Assembly: GCA_035610365.1 (NCBI GenBank)
Contig: CM069433.1
Location: 165,246,882 to 165,310,881, forward strand
Direction of reading: 5' to 3'
Source: Aquatica leii
Lineage: Eukaryota; Arthropoda; Insecta; Coleoptera; Lampyridae
Length of the DNA: 64,000 nucleotides
The notes below the pieces were generated by a model that was given only the letters and a program-made list of their open reading frames with translations, searched no databases and was not told where the DNA came from. Shown piece after piece: positions 22,004-34,019 of this stretch (its first letter is position 1; each line of letters starts with the position of its first letter). A program made the translations under genes and the position numbers.

Positions 22004-22889
22004 CATTCAACTAAACAAAAAACGGGTTACCTTAGTTAGTTCGAATGAAATTGCGGTGTAAACTAGGCTTGTTAGCAAATGCGATCCGCAATCATTCGTG
22101 GCCGTTCGCGATGCTATTAAAAAAAATCAAAAAAGACAAATAATAAACATTGGCAATACCAGAAAATCAAACTGTTTATTCCGCAAAAACTAAAAATTCA
22201 ATATATTCTTATTTTTGAATGATTTAAAACAGTAAACTGCATTTTATTTTTATATTTTTGCGTATGTAAATAAAAGTTTCACATTAAAGCTATTTTTTAA
22301 CACATTTTATATTACACCCATGTAACATCCTATTTATAACATTGTGAACATAAGCTATTGCACCTAAGTTTTAATCACATTTTAAGTAGTTAGTTTCTTA
22401 GTTTCTCTTTTTGATCAAAACGTCAAAGAAAGGCAATAATAATAAATAGAACGGGGGAGGCATCATTATTAGTATGATAAACAAAAAAATCGTATTTCCC
22501 CTGTCACCCATATCCTGCTTTACTATAATACAATAAATAATCGTCATTGTATTTTTCAGGACGCTTAATTAGGAACAATAAAGTATTTCATTTATTAATT
22601 TATTATTTTTAGTTTTTAAGTGGCTATTATAGTCTTAAAATTTTAATTAGTCCTTTTAGTATTTATTATAGGTGAATTACCTTCCACCCTTAATTATTGT
22701 AAAAGTAATTGTCGCTTTTAGTTTAAATTATGGTTTAGTGGAATTATAGCATCAAGTTAGTAAGTTTTTCTAGAAAGCTATTTGTTGTTGATCTCAAACC
22801 GCCACGAATGATTGCCGATCGCCTAGTTGACACAGTTAACTATTTCAATCAAACTAACCAGGGTGTCCCGTTTTTTGTTTAGTTGAGTG
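22004..22889. mobile_element. 886-bp inverted-repeat element, TA-flanked
   Basis: The left end CATTCAACTAAACAAAAAAC and the reverse complement of the right end CACTCAACTAAACAAAAAAC match and remain similar for about 105 bp, through GGCAATCATTCGTGGC-type sequence on both sides. TA flanks both ends (22002-22003; 22890-22891). The surrounding hexamer TGTACA is shared, so a 4-bp GTAC duplication is an alternative reading. The interior (about 22110-22790) is AT-rich without recognisable coding. Superfamily unknown; Tc1/mariner is likeliest if the duplication is TA. Confidence 0.7.
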
Positions 22890-25800
22890 TACAAGTTGTG
22901 TGTGGTTAATCATTTGTAACATTCGTGTTAATACCGTGCGTTTATTAACAAAAAGATTTCGGTATTTTAACTTATTTTATTTATTGTCTATAGTTTTGTA
23001 TTCACTGATGGAATTTTTGAAATGATTGTACGTTGTAATTTGTTACTTTATTGCAGTGGCGGCTGGTCCGTATAGGTTCTAAGGCGCAAGCTTCCCAGAC
23101 GTTCGTTAAAACAAAAAACTGTACAAATTATTATAACTAAAACATTTACATATTTATAAGAAATAATTTAAAAATTGTTCATAAGTATTTTCTGTGGTTT
23201 ATTTTTCTATTCATTCAAATGACCCCGTTTTATTATGCAATATTATAAATTTTTTAAATTACAATTTCGTATATCACGTTAACAGAAAACTCTAGTGCAA
23301 CTAGTTAAATCGTTAAACAACTTACAATAAAACAATAACATTTCAATAGGCAAAATTTACTTTTATGTATTGGAATACATTGTTTATAAATAAAATCTAC
23401 AAACTGTATTACAAATGTAATGAAGCAAGAAGTCATTAATTTTGAACAATAAAGGTATTGTAATAGCGAAGGCTTCCACGGCCGGAGTCTATACTAAGTT
23501 AAGAACGTCTTCCGGGTTTGGACCGTGTCAATGTTGTAACCGAAGTTGCCAACGTTTCGCCAAAATGGGCAACATTGACACGGTTCAAACACGGAAGATG
23601 TTCTTATCTTAGAATAAAGGTATTGTCTGCTATCTATACAATAATTACCATTTAAAAATTCCTTTCATTCTCACTTCTGTATAGGGTATATACCTAATAT
23701 TCTAATATATTTTTTTATAATAACTGTCAATAGAATTAACAAAAAATATACTTTAATAATTGGTATATCTACTCTCACTTCTAATCGCTTCTTGCAGATA
23801 ATTAGGTATACATTCAAGTAGTATTTGAAATTCTAAATGCGATTTATGACCTAACTTTGTTATACACCTGAATACAATATTTAAATAGTCATATAGCAAC
23901 AAATAAAGAATTAAGATATTAAGTAGTACGTATTTAACTTAACAGTCTCCAACAAAAAAAAATTAATTATAAATTTTTTTTGCAACCTTTGTCATAAAAA
24001 AGTGAGTGTTTCATTCTTTTGTGAAAGAATTTTATATTTTTCATTTTGTTATAATTTGCTCATAATGTTTGGGATACGAGATACGTAAACACATACATAA
24101 CTACCTAGACATAATGTAAAGGCGTTATGGATTAATTACGCCCTCTCATTATGTCCGATATTTTTCTTTGAATATTTTGAGCGTTTTTTTAAAGTTAATC
24201 CACCAAAATTAATTAACTGTAAATAAAAATGAAAAAATGGTAAGAAGAAAATGTTCACAGTTCTACATGACAGGGTTTTTATAAATTATATAGAACAGCA
24301 CCCGTTTTCTATTATACAAAATGCCGTTTTGGAAATTGGATTTCCAGGTTGTTAATAGGCAACGATGAATCGATTACTTAAAACGGTATCAAAAGGTATA
24401 CAATTCTTACGAATGAAAATCGGTGACGAAAGTTAGAATTTCTAAAATAAATTAATTACCTTACAGGTATGAAACACAATACTTGTAAACTATTACAAAC
24501 AATAGAAGATTTGGACTTAACATTCTGAAGCCTAAAAGATTTTTGAAAGAGAGAAGGCCGCTTAAATTTTCAACAGTATCTCCACATGCTGAATAATAAT
24601 ATAATTGTAAATGTATTGTATTCAGAAAACGGTTATGTTATCCAACAAGTATTTAATTCACATTCAATAATGAAACAATAATTTTAAAGTAGGGGAAAGT
24701 CTAGAACAGTAGCCATATAGATACAGTGATCACCTACTCACAGACTTTATGTTTAAAAAGACAACCTACTAGGCAAAACTTCTGCTGCAAAGCACAAAAT
24801 GGCAAAATGTCAGTAAAAGTCTGTAATTCAATATGAAATTCTTCGAACAACTTTAAAGCGTTATGTAAAAAAAATTAAAGACCTAAAAGATGAAATTGAT
24901 TGAAACTCAGTTGTATAAAAAAGGGCACCAATATAATAAAAAATAAAAATATAAAAAAATATTTTTTACTAAAACAAAATTATTTTTACTACGGCAGCTG
25001 TCGGAACACAGACCTCTGGGTGTGAGCTTGAATGAAACAAAAGTACACAGGTGTGAATTTCTTATAATTTATTTGTAACTATAAAATCACTACACTAACT
25101 GTTTACGTTAGAGAAAAAGCAGTATTTGGGCGCACACCACCTTTAAATTGGTAATAAATAAAAAACATTAATCTAATAAATAATTAACTGATACTACATT
25201 CAGAAGTAATAAACGTTGCGAAGTATGTATTTCGAACAGTTTTTGATAATTGAATAAGACACAATTTAATTAATTTGAATTTAAGGCGTAACCATTAATC
25301 AACACACAGTTAATAAATCAAAGTCTAACTCACCAATATAAATTGTTGGGTTATCGCAGATCTATTAATAGCACATTATTCATTCAAGTGATAAGCTCTC
25401 TTCTAGAACAAAATTACATCGAAATTCCATAAAGTCACGAATCACAATATCCCAACGGAATTAAATATGTATGTAAATTAGAAAGTAAAAAAAAAACGTC
25501 AGAGGTAAAGCCGAAAGACATAAAACCAAAGGCTTAAGACCAAAAAACATAAAACCAAAGTACCCTAAAAATGAATAATTAGAATGGCTTTTATTCCACA
25601 TGAAACATTTCCGTTGAATTATACAACGGCCTTGAATGAATCCTTTGTTAAAGTATTGCGTCACATTACGAAATTACTAAAAATGTTGAATTCAATAGAA
25701 AAATTATATCGGAATGAAGATATACTTACCAGTTACTAGTTGGATAGAAGAAACATTAATTTGTATACGTTTTTACGCCATTATTAAGAAATTGTCTTCC

Positions 25801-25990
25801 TTTCCTTAGCCAAAACGTATCAAACCTAACGTGGTTGAAAACGTTGAAAAACGGAAGGTCGATTGTCAAAACCAATTACAACGCGACGTTGCCAAACTAA
25901 ATAAATTTATATGCAAGACTAGTTGCATAAAATAAACAAATGCAAAATTGAATTTTAAATGTAATGAATTCTAACCGGACGTTACAAGGT
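22890..25990. other. Intronic DNA with a hAT-like end and a hairpin element
   Basis: CAGTGGCGGCTGGTCCGTAT at 23055-23074 resembles a hAT terminal repeat, but no partner end was found. The hairpin element at 23494-23612 is listed separately. At 25516-25562 the block ACATAAAACCAAAG occurs twice, 30 bp apart. Otherwise AT-rich, with no coding recognised. Confidence 0.45.
23494..23612. repeat. 119-bp hairpin element, related to 46.9 kb
   Basis: The 43-nt arms CTAAGTTAAGAACGTCTTCC... and the complementary ...GGAAGATGTTCTTATCTTAG match with about five mismatches around a 33-nt loop. The loop contains GTTGCCAACGTTTCGCCA (minus strand TGGCGAAACGTTGGCAAC). The left flank continues GGAAGACG...TAGTATAGACTC, and a plus-strand relative occurs at about 46891-46990 (ACGTTGGCAACTTCG, then CCCGGAAGACGTTTTTATTT). 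The GAAACG block suggests a Penelope-like terminal sequence, by analogy only. Confidence 0.6.
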
Positions 25991-25995
25991 TAGAA

Positions 25996-26750
25996 CAAAA
26001 TTATACTGTAAACCAAATATTTTCTTTGGAAAATGAACAGATTTTGAACGAATATTTCCAAACCATGGCAAAACTCCATCGTGGCTTGACTCCAAAATAT
26101 GTAATAAAATTAGCATACGATTTGGCTTTAGCAAATAAGGAAAAAATTCCACCTCCGTGGGTAGAAAATGAAGCTGCCGGTAGATTGAAGTTTAACGCTT
26201 TGCTAAAACGACGAAATGAGTTATCCTTAAGATTGGCAGAAGCGACATCGACAACGATTTTTTGAAAAAAAAAGATCAAAATCACGTAGACCAAATAACT
26301 TCTAGCAAAAGAGAAGCTTCAGTAACAATGCTAGGTTGTATAAACGCGATTGGAAATAATCCCCCTTATCAATTTTATAATTACAAATTCTCCTTCTGGA
26401 ACAGTTGGGGTCGCTTTACCGACAAATTGGATTACATAATATCTCTTTGTGCAATGGTTTTGACATTTTATTAGATATGTCAAACCAACATCTAAATCAC
26501 CAGTACTACTGATCATGAATAACCAGTACCACTTATCATGAATAACCACAAAACCGTGACCACTATTCTAAACAAATATGGTTACTGTACCATCACTACT
26601 GTCACTTTATAGACCTTTCTCAAAATCAATACTTTTCAGGAAAATTGTGATTTAAGAAATTAAATACAGCTTTCGTCACGAAAGCTAGCGATTGCCGGCG
26701 AATCTTGGATTTAACCGATGTCTATTCCAGTGCCGTAAGTATAATACCTA
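25996..26750 (+). pseudogene. pogo/Tigger-like DDE_1 transposase
   Basis: Plus strand. The CENP-B-type HTH region is well preserved: LNEYFQTMAKLHRGLTPKYV, IKLAYDLALANKEKIPPPWV, ENEAAGRLKF, then NELSLRLAEATS (to about 26250). A deletion and frameshift lead into QITSSKREASVTMLGCINAI (about 26294-26352) and NAIGNNPP, the strand before the catalytic core. KPTSKSPVLLIMNN (about 26485-26520) corresponds to the LLIMDNH catalytic block, but Asp is replaced by Asn. A 23-bp tandem duplication (26500-26545) breaks the frame inside it. Weak traces of the C-terminal part continue to about 26750. Dead copy. Confidence 0.8.
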
Positions 26751-29050
26751 TGCAAAACTGTTCAAATTTTTAATTTGTTACCAAATAATGTGTAAGTTTA
26801 ATTAAGAATAATGATGCTAAATTAAATAAATACAAATTGTCTATGAACTTTTTTTTATGAAAATAGATTCAAAAATACCCAATAACTTTAACGACCATAC
26901 GATTATGGAACTCAAACGAGCCTTCTACACATAAATTTTTTTCGCTAGGGTTTGTGACGGCAACTGTACTAGGTTGTTACGATGCCAAAAACACCAAAAA
27001 ACTAATCTATAGCATCATATTAAAAAAAAAATTGACAAGTTTTTTTTTAATGAAAAGTGCTACTTTTTCAGACTCCCTTATTCTTTTCTTATTGTTATAA
27101 AATAATGCATCAATTCACAAAACACGTGTTTTACCATGGGCTCCTAAGAGTATTGATTTTAACGTTATTGAACACACATCTCGGCTACAATGACAACCAA
27201 TTTATAAAAATGACTAACGAGCCAACGCCCAAGAACTAATGTCAGTATCCAATCGATAACCAATCGTTTACAAGAACCGATTAGAAACAATGGTAGATAT
27301 ACCCATTATTAAATTATTATTAATTATAGTTTTTTATAATTTATTATTATTATTGTATAGATAAGATTTGTGAATTTTATTTATAAATGGTGCATTCCAA
27401 TATTTTACAACTTTAATTACTGAAATGTTTTATTGTAAGGTGTTTAACAATTTATAAATATTTGCACTTGTATTTCCTGTTTTCTTAATCTACGAAATTC
27501 TAATTAAAAAAATTTATAATATTATTGCATAATAAAACTTGGTAATTCGAATTCGGTTTCTAAAATAAATGAAAAAATTAAACTACTCCAATTTTTTGCA
27601 GCGTTAGTTTTGAAATAAAAAATAAACGCGATAAATAACTACTTAGCGAGAACAATAGACACCTGAGCAAGTATAAAATTATATTACAACACGCCGAATG
27701 AATACAAACTTAAAAGCGATGTACTCAAACAGTGTAAATTACCATCGGGAAATCTGTCCCATTTTTTTTTCATACTACTGTACATGTGTTAATCAATTTA
27801 ATTCTTTTTAAATATTTCCAACCTAAATACTGCAAAATTGCACACACCATTATTTGTTGGAGAGAAGCTAAAAATATATAAATTTTTCCTAGTGCCAAAT
27901 CGACAGTACAGAAAGATTTTGGCAAACTTTAAAATATGCATAATCCTTAAAGAAATTCGCACAAGTAAAAGAATTTTGAAAACCGCTGTTATTAATTCTG
28001 CTGAGCTTTAGCCATTTAAACTCCATTTGTACAAAACAGGGTGACAATAGAGAACATTTTAAACAAAATGATCAACAATTCGATTACTACATTGAAAAAA
28101 TTAGAATCCAAAACCAGCGATTACAAAATCTACAAGAAATAACATTGACCCTGCAGAATACCAGTGAGTAAAAACATAGAAAAAGAAGGAAGCAAGTAAA
28201 AACTTAAATCTATTTTAAATAATAAAAAATAATATTCAATTAAATACTAATTTAAATAAAATTAATTTATTTCATTATAGAGTAGCGGTTGTTTTTTGCT
28301 CTTCATTTTTAGCTTTATACTCTCATAGTGCAATTTAAAAAATAAAATTCGCCGAAAAACAAGAGAAAGAGAGTGTAATTACGTTTACATATTGTTGTAA
28401 TTTTTTAAATGTATTGTCCATATGAAATTTTATAATCTTCTTACTGTAATTGGAATAACAATTTAAGTAATTTGTTTAATAGAAGATTTTAGAGAATGCT
28501 TAATGAAATTAATTAACGTGCGAATTTGTTGATACGTAACGATAATCACTGTGTGCAAATGCGGTTGGTGTAAAAATTAAATCAAACTAGGCATGCACAG
28601 TAAGCAATGTGACCAATAAATATGAATTTAATTTAAACACAGAAATGATCAACAATTACATACGCAGAATCAAAATTCGATAAACTATGTCTAATAAAGC
28701 AGTTGCGTTTATGTTTTAGTATAATAATAATAAAAAATATACATTTTTAACTATTCAATGCGTACGAATCTTTTATTAATTGTTGAAAAAGTTTTTACTA
28801 CAACTGTAAATTTACGTTCATATAAAATAGGCTATAGAATACATATTGTCTTTTTAAATTGTAAGTACTGCAAATAACACGAAAATTGCAATAAAAAAAA
28901 CGATTCAGTTTACCAACCGCTATGCGTGATATAGAACAAACGGCTAAATAGTTATATTATTCATTTAATAATAAATTATAAATTAAATCTGTAACAATTA
29001 GTTGTTAAACCCAGATGGTCATAACGTGACAAATTGGACAATTGATTAAT
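26751..29050. other. Intronic DNA; possible coiled-coil exon at 28040
   Basis: No transposon protein recognised. The plus-strand stretch 28040-28163 is listed separately as a weak exon candidate. The rest is AT-rich. Confidence 0.35.
28040..28163 (+). other. Weak candidate exon, Gln-rich coiled-coil reading
   Basis: After ACAAAACAG the plus strand is open as GDNREHFKQNDQQFDYYIEK, then IRIQNQRLQNLQEITLTLQN, up to ACCA/GTGAGT. The predicted peptide has heptad-like spacing of I/L and would form a coiled coil. Its strand is opposite to the host exons. The acceptor lacks a good pyrimidine tract, and another frame (VTIENILNKMINNSITTLKK) is also open, so this may be chance in AT-rich DNA. Confidence 0.2.
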
Positions 29051-29054
29051 TGAA

Positions 29055-29330
29055 TCAGTTATAACATAAACATATCAAGTTAAACGCATTAGCTCCTCGT
29101 AAAAGATCCTTTTGGAATAAGTTTCTAACTTTGATAACTTTAGACCATCGCATCCGTATCCTGGTAACTTCCTCGTTTATATGAAGTTTGCAAGCGAATG
29201 AAATCGCTGATTGATCCTCAACATAAATTTTGATGTACACATTCTTGAGAACTTTCTTAATTTCGACAACGTGAGAATCACGCACTATAACGTTAAACAA
29301 GTTACAAACTAGAACTAAGATAAACTTCAA
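29055..29330 (-). other. 91-codon ORF with signal-peptide-like start
   Basis: The minus-strand ORF starts MKFILVLVCNLFNVIVRDSH, which looks like a secretory signal (Lys then a hydrophobic core). The body is mixed and charged, with Cys at several positions, ending NLICLCYN. Its base composition is higher in GC than the flanks. I recognise no family; a decayed chemosensory-receptor N-terminus is one idea. No promoter or polyadenylation evidence was established. Confidence 0.25.
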
Positions 29331-30885
29331 TGTTCAAACATTGTTGTGAATTAGTAACAATACGTTTCCTTTTGCCGAGGTTATGCGTACAGCACCAAAC
29401 AATAAACGTGTCGCTTTTGTAACATTACGCTTTGAAATTGTCTCTAGCAAAAGTTTTACTATTTTAGCTACCTGTGGTGGACGTCCTTTGTGTTCAAATG
29501 TATTTGTACCAAACGGTTTAATTAGTTTCTAAATATTTTTTACCAATTATTTTTTAGTTTTCATTTATTAAATTTTGTTCTTACATGAGGAAAAATTTTA
29601 ATGCGTTGCTTCATTCTGAAGTTTTCAATTTATTGTTTTACTGGTAAATTACTACTTGTGTTCTTAAATAAACAAACTTCCACACAACAAAAAAATTGTT
29701 AAAAGAATCAGAAACACATATAACATAGATTTAGTAAGCCACGGCCAATATGAAATATAAAAAAATCATTATATGTAATATAAAATAAAACTTTACGTTA
29801 TTATTATTATTAAATTAAATTAATTTTATTAATACATTTTTGTATAAAGCAGAATATTTCTACCGCAAGTAAATTTTTTTTTCTTATTGTCCTTTCATTA
29901 AAACAATTATACATTTTGCAATCTTTCTTAATTACATTATACTCGTCGAGAATCTTTCCTCAACTTTTAAAATTAATCTAAAAATTATCAATTTTCTCAA
30001 CAAAGCAATTTCGGTATGGTCAACTTGTTATTATTAAATTACCGTAAAAGCTTTATAATCAAAATAAAAAATCCCTTGAGATTTTTAAACATGTTCTAAT
30101 TAAATGTTCTCAATTCTTTGCTGTATTTTTTCAAAAACAGACTTGTTTTCACAAATAAAATAATGAAATGTGTGCAAAAACAACAACCAAATTAAATTTT
30201 AATACATTCATTTTCAGTTTATATAAAACTCGACAGTATGCATAATTTTTATTTGCAAAGTTCTCAGCCAGTTCATTAGAAAGATCATCTACTTCCCTTT
30301 CTAGCCCTTTCCGTCCTTTTTAAAAACATAATTGCACATTTCAATACAAAAATATGAAATCTTTATTCAGAATCGATATCAAATTAAATTGCCTGGATTA
30401 AGATTCGCCAAAAAGGTTTCAGATGCTTTTCCCAAAATGCGGTCATTCCTTTAAACGTACTTGCTGTGCGTAATTTAGATTCGTCTACTAGTCGTACACA
30501 TTTAGCGGTAATTATTGATTTCATGAATCGACGAGCATTAATTTTAAATCTAATAAAAGTCATTTTACAAAAACAAAAATACTTGTCTCCGCAGCTTTAG
30601 AACTTTAGCGATGTAAAATTTTGAACGCACAAGAAATGTATTAAACATTTTGGCCGACAAATTTATTCCAAAATTCATAAATTATTGTTTCATCACATCA
30701 TGTCACATATGAGAGTAATGTTAGTTTCTCAAAATATTTGTACTTAGTGATACTATAGATGACTATAAATAGGACTTTTCCGTAGATGTCATTTAAATGT
30801 TAATTTAACGTTTGTATCTCAAGAGCCCAAAAAATTAATTCTGTCTTTGATCGTTGCAGTAAGGTTTCCGTGTGTACAAAAATAA
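29331..30885. other. Intronic DNA, nothing recognised
   Basis: AT-rich, without ORFs or repeats I can support. Confidence 0.4.
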
Positions 30886-31300
30886 TTGTAATATTAGTTG
30901 ATTACCAAAAAAACAATGGAAAAATCTGATTATAAGCGTCTTTCGTCTTAGACCGCGTCGTAGTTAAACACCCAGACTTTGGCTTGGTCCTAGTATCTCC
31001 TCGAGAGCCAAAACAAGAAGTAGAACTTGGCTTTTGCCGTATTGTCGTTTGTGAACCCAAACAAACTGACGTTTCGGAAGACATTGCAGCTTGCATCTTC
31101 AGAGTGGTAAATTTCACTGAAGGAAAAAATGTAAGTGACGATATTTATACCAATAGCGATTAACGTGACTATTAATTAATTAAATTATCTTTCCGTTGCC
31201 GCTTGACTGACATAACTTTTGTAGTTCACTATCAAATTTTAAAAGCACGATTTCATTTTTCTTCCGGTAACGTTTGTGCAACACCTCCGTTTAGTGGTGC
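30885..31300 (-). repeat. Probable LTR of the minus-strand gypsy element
   Basis: This lies directly downstream of the integrase end in minus orientation. It contains TATAAATATCGTCACTTAC (TATA-like, about 31148-31130), followed about 30 nt later by TTCAGTG, then CTGAAGATGCAAGCTGCAAT and GAAACGTCAGTTTGTTTGGG. A diverged copy of the block from CTGAAGATG to GCTTATAAT lies at about 42125-42303 on the plus strand. An LTR is inferred from position, promoter-like features and copy number. The matching 5' LTR is not present beyond 34.5 kb. The 71-codon ORF inside is probably not a protein gene. Confidence 0.5.
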
Positions 31301-31499
31301 CTACGCCCAACAACACTTTCATCATAAAGTTATTTCACGGAATTACACGTCAAATCGTGTGTCTATTTGAGGAAAAGCCTAGTGACGACTAACGAAAACG
31401 TGCACGTAGACGAATTGATCGACCTGAACGTGTCTTAGGGACACACATTGTAACGTTGCGAGGAGTAATTTTTGTTGCAACCTGCGGTAAAAAGATTGA

Positions 31500-32608
31500 C
31501 GGTGTATTTCTGGATTTAGATATGGTTCCCGTTGCTGGCTCTATGACCACATCCGTAGTTTGTTTTTGTTCTGTTTATTCTACGTACAAATACGTGGGTA
31601 CACGTCCGTAAATTCATGGGAACGAAAACCTTCATTGCAACATGATGAAAAACTGGCGTATCTACCATACTGTTAAAACTGTTCCTGCAACAATATATGA
31701 GGTGATTTCTCTGAGCATGATTCAAAAAATATGCCTGGCAATCGTAATGATTGACCATAAACCAATTCGGCACTGGTAGCCTTCAAATCTTCTTTGTAAG
31801 CTAAACGCGTTTCCAATAAGACTGTCGGTAATGTATCAACCCAATTGGTGGTGTTGTAACATGTAATTGCAGCTTTTAATTGTCGATGCATACGTTCTAC
31901 CATTCCGTTGGCTTGGGGATGGTAACTTGTGGTCAGGCAGTGTTCTGAACCCATGAAATTAGCAAGACTAGTAAATAGCTAGCATTCAAGCTGTAGACCA
32001 CAATCTGTCGTAATTCTAAGTGGTACTCGAAAGTGAGCGATCCAATTATATGCAAATGCCTTTGCTATGGTATTGGCTTCGATGTCTTTTAATGGTAACA
32101 GTTCAACCCATCTTGAATAGCGATCAACGCACGTGAGACAATATGTATATCCTTGGCAATATGGTAGAGGACCGATTAGGTATAAATGCACATGATCCAA
32201 GCGAAATTTGGGTAATGGAAATGTACCTGGTGTTGGGTGCGTATGTCTGTATACTTTGACACGTTGGCAAGATAAACACTCTGTAATCCATCTCTTTATG
32301 TCCTTTTCCATTTTAGGCCAAACAAAATGCTCTTTGATTATATGTGTACTGGTTCTTACACCGGGATGGGATAAGTTGTGTAACTTGTTAAATATGGACT
32401 TACGGAATGGTGGTGTCAGATATGGACACACTTTCAACGTGGATGTGTCGCAATAAACTTCTGCATCGTCGTTAAAATTGAAAACTTTCAGTTTCATATC
32501 TATTCTGTTTTTTAACAGAAATTGAAATTCATCATCAGTACTTTGAGATCTCGCTAGTTCAACATATAACAGGTCAGGCTGTGTCGTTATTGCATCTATT
32601 CGTGACAT
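31500..32608 (-). pseudogene. Ty3/gypsy integrase
   Basis: Minus strand. The zinc-binding HHCC domain is clear: LHNLSHPGVRTSTHIIKEHF and ITECLSCQRVK (about 32380-32270). The core begins FRLDHVHLYLIGPLPYCQGY, where the usual catalytic Asp of the H(I/V)DLIGPLP motif is Tyr. VDRYSRWVELLPL follows, and the second catalytic Asp is in ITTDCGLQLEC (about 31998), followed by a stop. The third residue, Glu, is in SYHPQANGMVERMHRQLKAA (about 31910). The C-terminal part reads ELVYGQSLRLPG and, after frameshifts, RTCTHVFVRR. Wording resembles the CsRn1-type gypsy branch. With one catalytic Asp gone and several frame breaks it cannot be active. Confidence 0.9.
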
Positions 32609-32699
32609 GGCATCTGCAACAACATTCTCTGTTCCTGCTACGTATTGTATATCAGATGCAAATTGCGATATAAAATCTAAATATCTGAGCTGCCTGGGA

Positions 32700-33998
32700 G
32701 ACGCTTTCTCTGGTTTCTGTCAAAACGCAAATTTAAGTGGCCTATGATCCATGTAGATTGTGAATTGTCTACCCTCGATACTGTGTCTGAAACGCTTCAC
32801 AGCCGCATAAGCAGCGAGTAGTTCATGATCATAAGTACTATAATTGCACTGTGCCGATTTTAATTTCTGAGAATAGAAAGATAGGGGTTTCCATATCCCA
32901 TCCTGTAAGTGTTGCAAGGTACCACCAATTGCTTTGTCGCAGCATCGACGTTTACGGGTAAAGGAGCATTTACTTCGAGATGTATCAATAATGTGGCAGA
33001 TGATAGGATGTCTTTAATATCTTTAAAGGCTTTTATAATACTATCCGACCAATGAATTTTCTCCTTGCAATTCTTGGATCCTTTTAGCAGAGTTTTTAAT
33101 GAGGTTAATTTGTTAGCTGCCTGCGGTATGAATTGTCTATAGAAGTTTAGTATACCCAAAAATCTACGAAGGTCTCTAATAGTTTGCGGTCGAGGATATT
33201 CCTGGATGGCTTAAACTTTTTCGTGAGGTGGTTTTATACCCTCTGAATTTATTGTATAGCCGAGAAAGTTGACTGTAACCTTACCGAAACAGCACTTCTC
33301 TGGATTTATTATTACACCATACTGTGTAAAACGCTTAAATAGTAGTTCAAGGTGTTCAACATGTTGATGTTCATTTTCAGAAAATACAATAATGTCATCG
33401 ATGTATGGAAAACAGAAGTCAAAGTCCCGATTCACTTCATCAATAAAACGTTGAAAAGTTTGAGCAGCATTTCTCAAACCAAATGACATGTAAAGATACT
33501 CGAACTATCCAAATGGAGTAGTAATGGCTGTTTTCTTGACGTTTTCTGGCGCTACCGGGATTTGATGTTAAGCTTTTTCCAAATCAATTATTAAAAAAAA
33601 TTTTTTTTCATATAATGATTAAGAAAACCTTCAATATGTCGTACTGGGTAGTTATGTGGTATTGTACGAGCGTTTAATGGTCTTAATGCTCCATTTTTCT
33701 TAGCGACAAGATGCAATGGTGAACTCCATTCACTTAAAGACGGTCTTACAATTCCAGTACAAAGTAGATCATCATACTCCTTTTTCGCTGCTCTAAATTT
33801 GTCGGGTGTTAGCCTTCTCGGACGACTTGAGACTGCTGGTCCTGGTGTCGTACAGATATAATGCAATGTTTGATGCTGTACCAAATTACCAGGTGATGTC
33901 GGTGTAACGACGTTTGGGTATTTTTGCAACAACTGCAGGTATACGTCACTTGTCTCGCCCATATAAGTTCGTATCAAATAAATGTTTGCAGCGCGCAC
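32700..33998 (-). pseudogene. Ty3/gypsy reverse transcriptase and RNase H
   Basis: Minus strand. From 33998 a linker leads to FRAAKKEYDDLLCTGIVRPS and SEWSSPLHLVAKKNGALRPL. About ten residues (the WRPCGDYR segment) are missing before NARTIPHNYPVRHI. IIDLEKA carries the first catalytic Asp near 33575. AITTPFG, a stop, then MSFGLRNAAQTFQRFIDEV and FPYIDDIIVFS supply the YxDD motif (about 33405). A stop at 33211 precedes TIRDLRRFLGILNFYRQFIP. RNase H follows in another frame: LQDGIWKPLSFYSQKL, YSTYDHELLAAYAAVKRF and FTIYMDHRPLKF (to about 32735). One frameshift near 33590, one near 32930 and internal stops mark it as dead. Confidence 0.92.
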
Positions 33999-34019
33999 TT
34001 GTCCTACACTAACTAGATT

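Noticed and set aside
24461-24536. Minus-strand exon candidate ending at GTAAGG
   Set aside because: The acceptor-like CTTTTAG and an open frame exist, but the segment is AT-rich, short and out of phase with the accepted exons.
25733-25750. Splice donor CTG/GTAAGTATATC on the minus strand
   Set aside because: The nearest acceptor leaves only a 6-nt exon, so it is probably chance.
32208-32456. 82-codon plus-strand ORF
   Set aside because: Antisense shadow of the gypsy integrase zinc-binding region.
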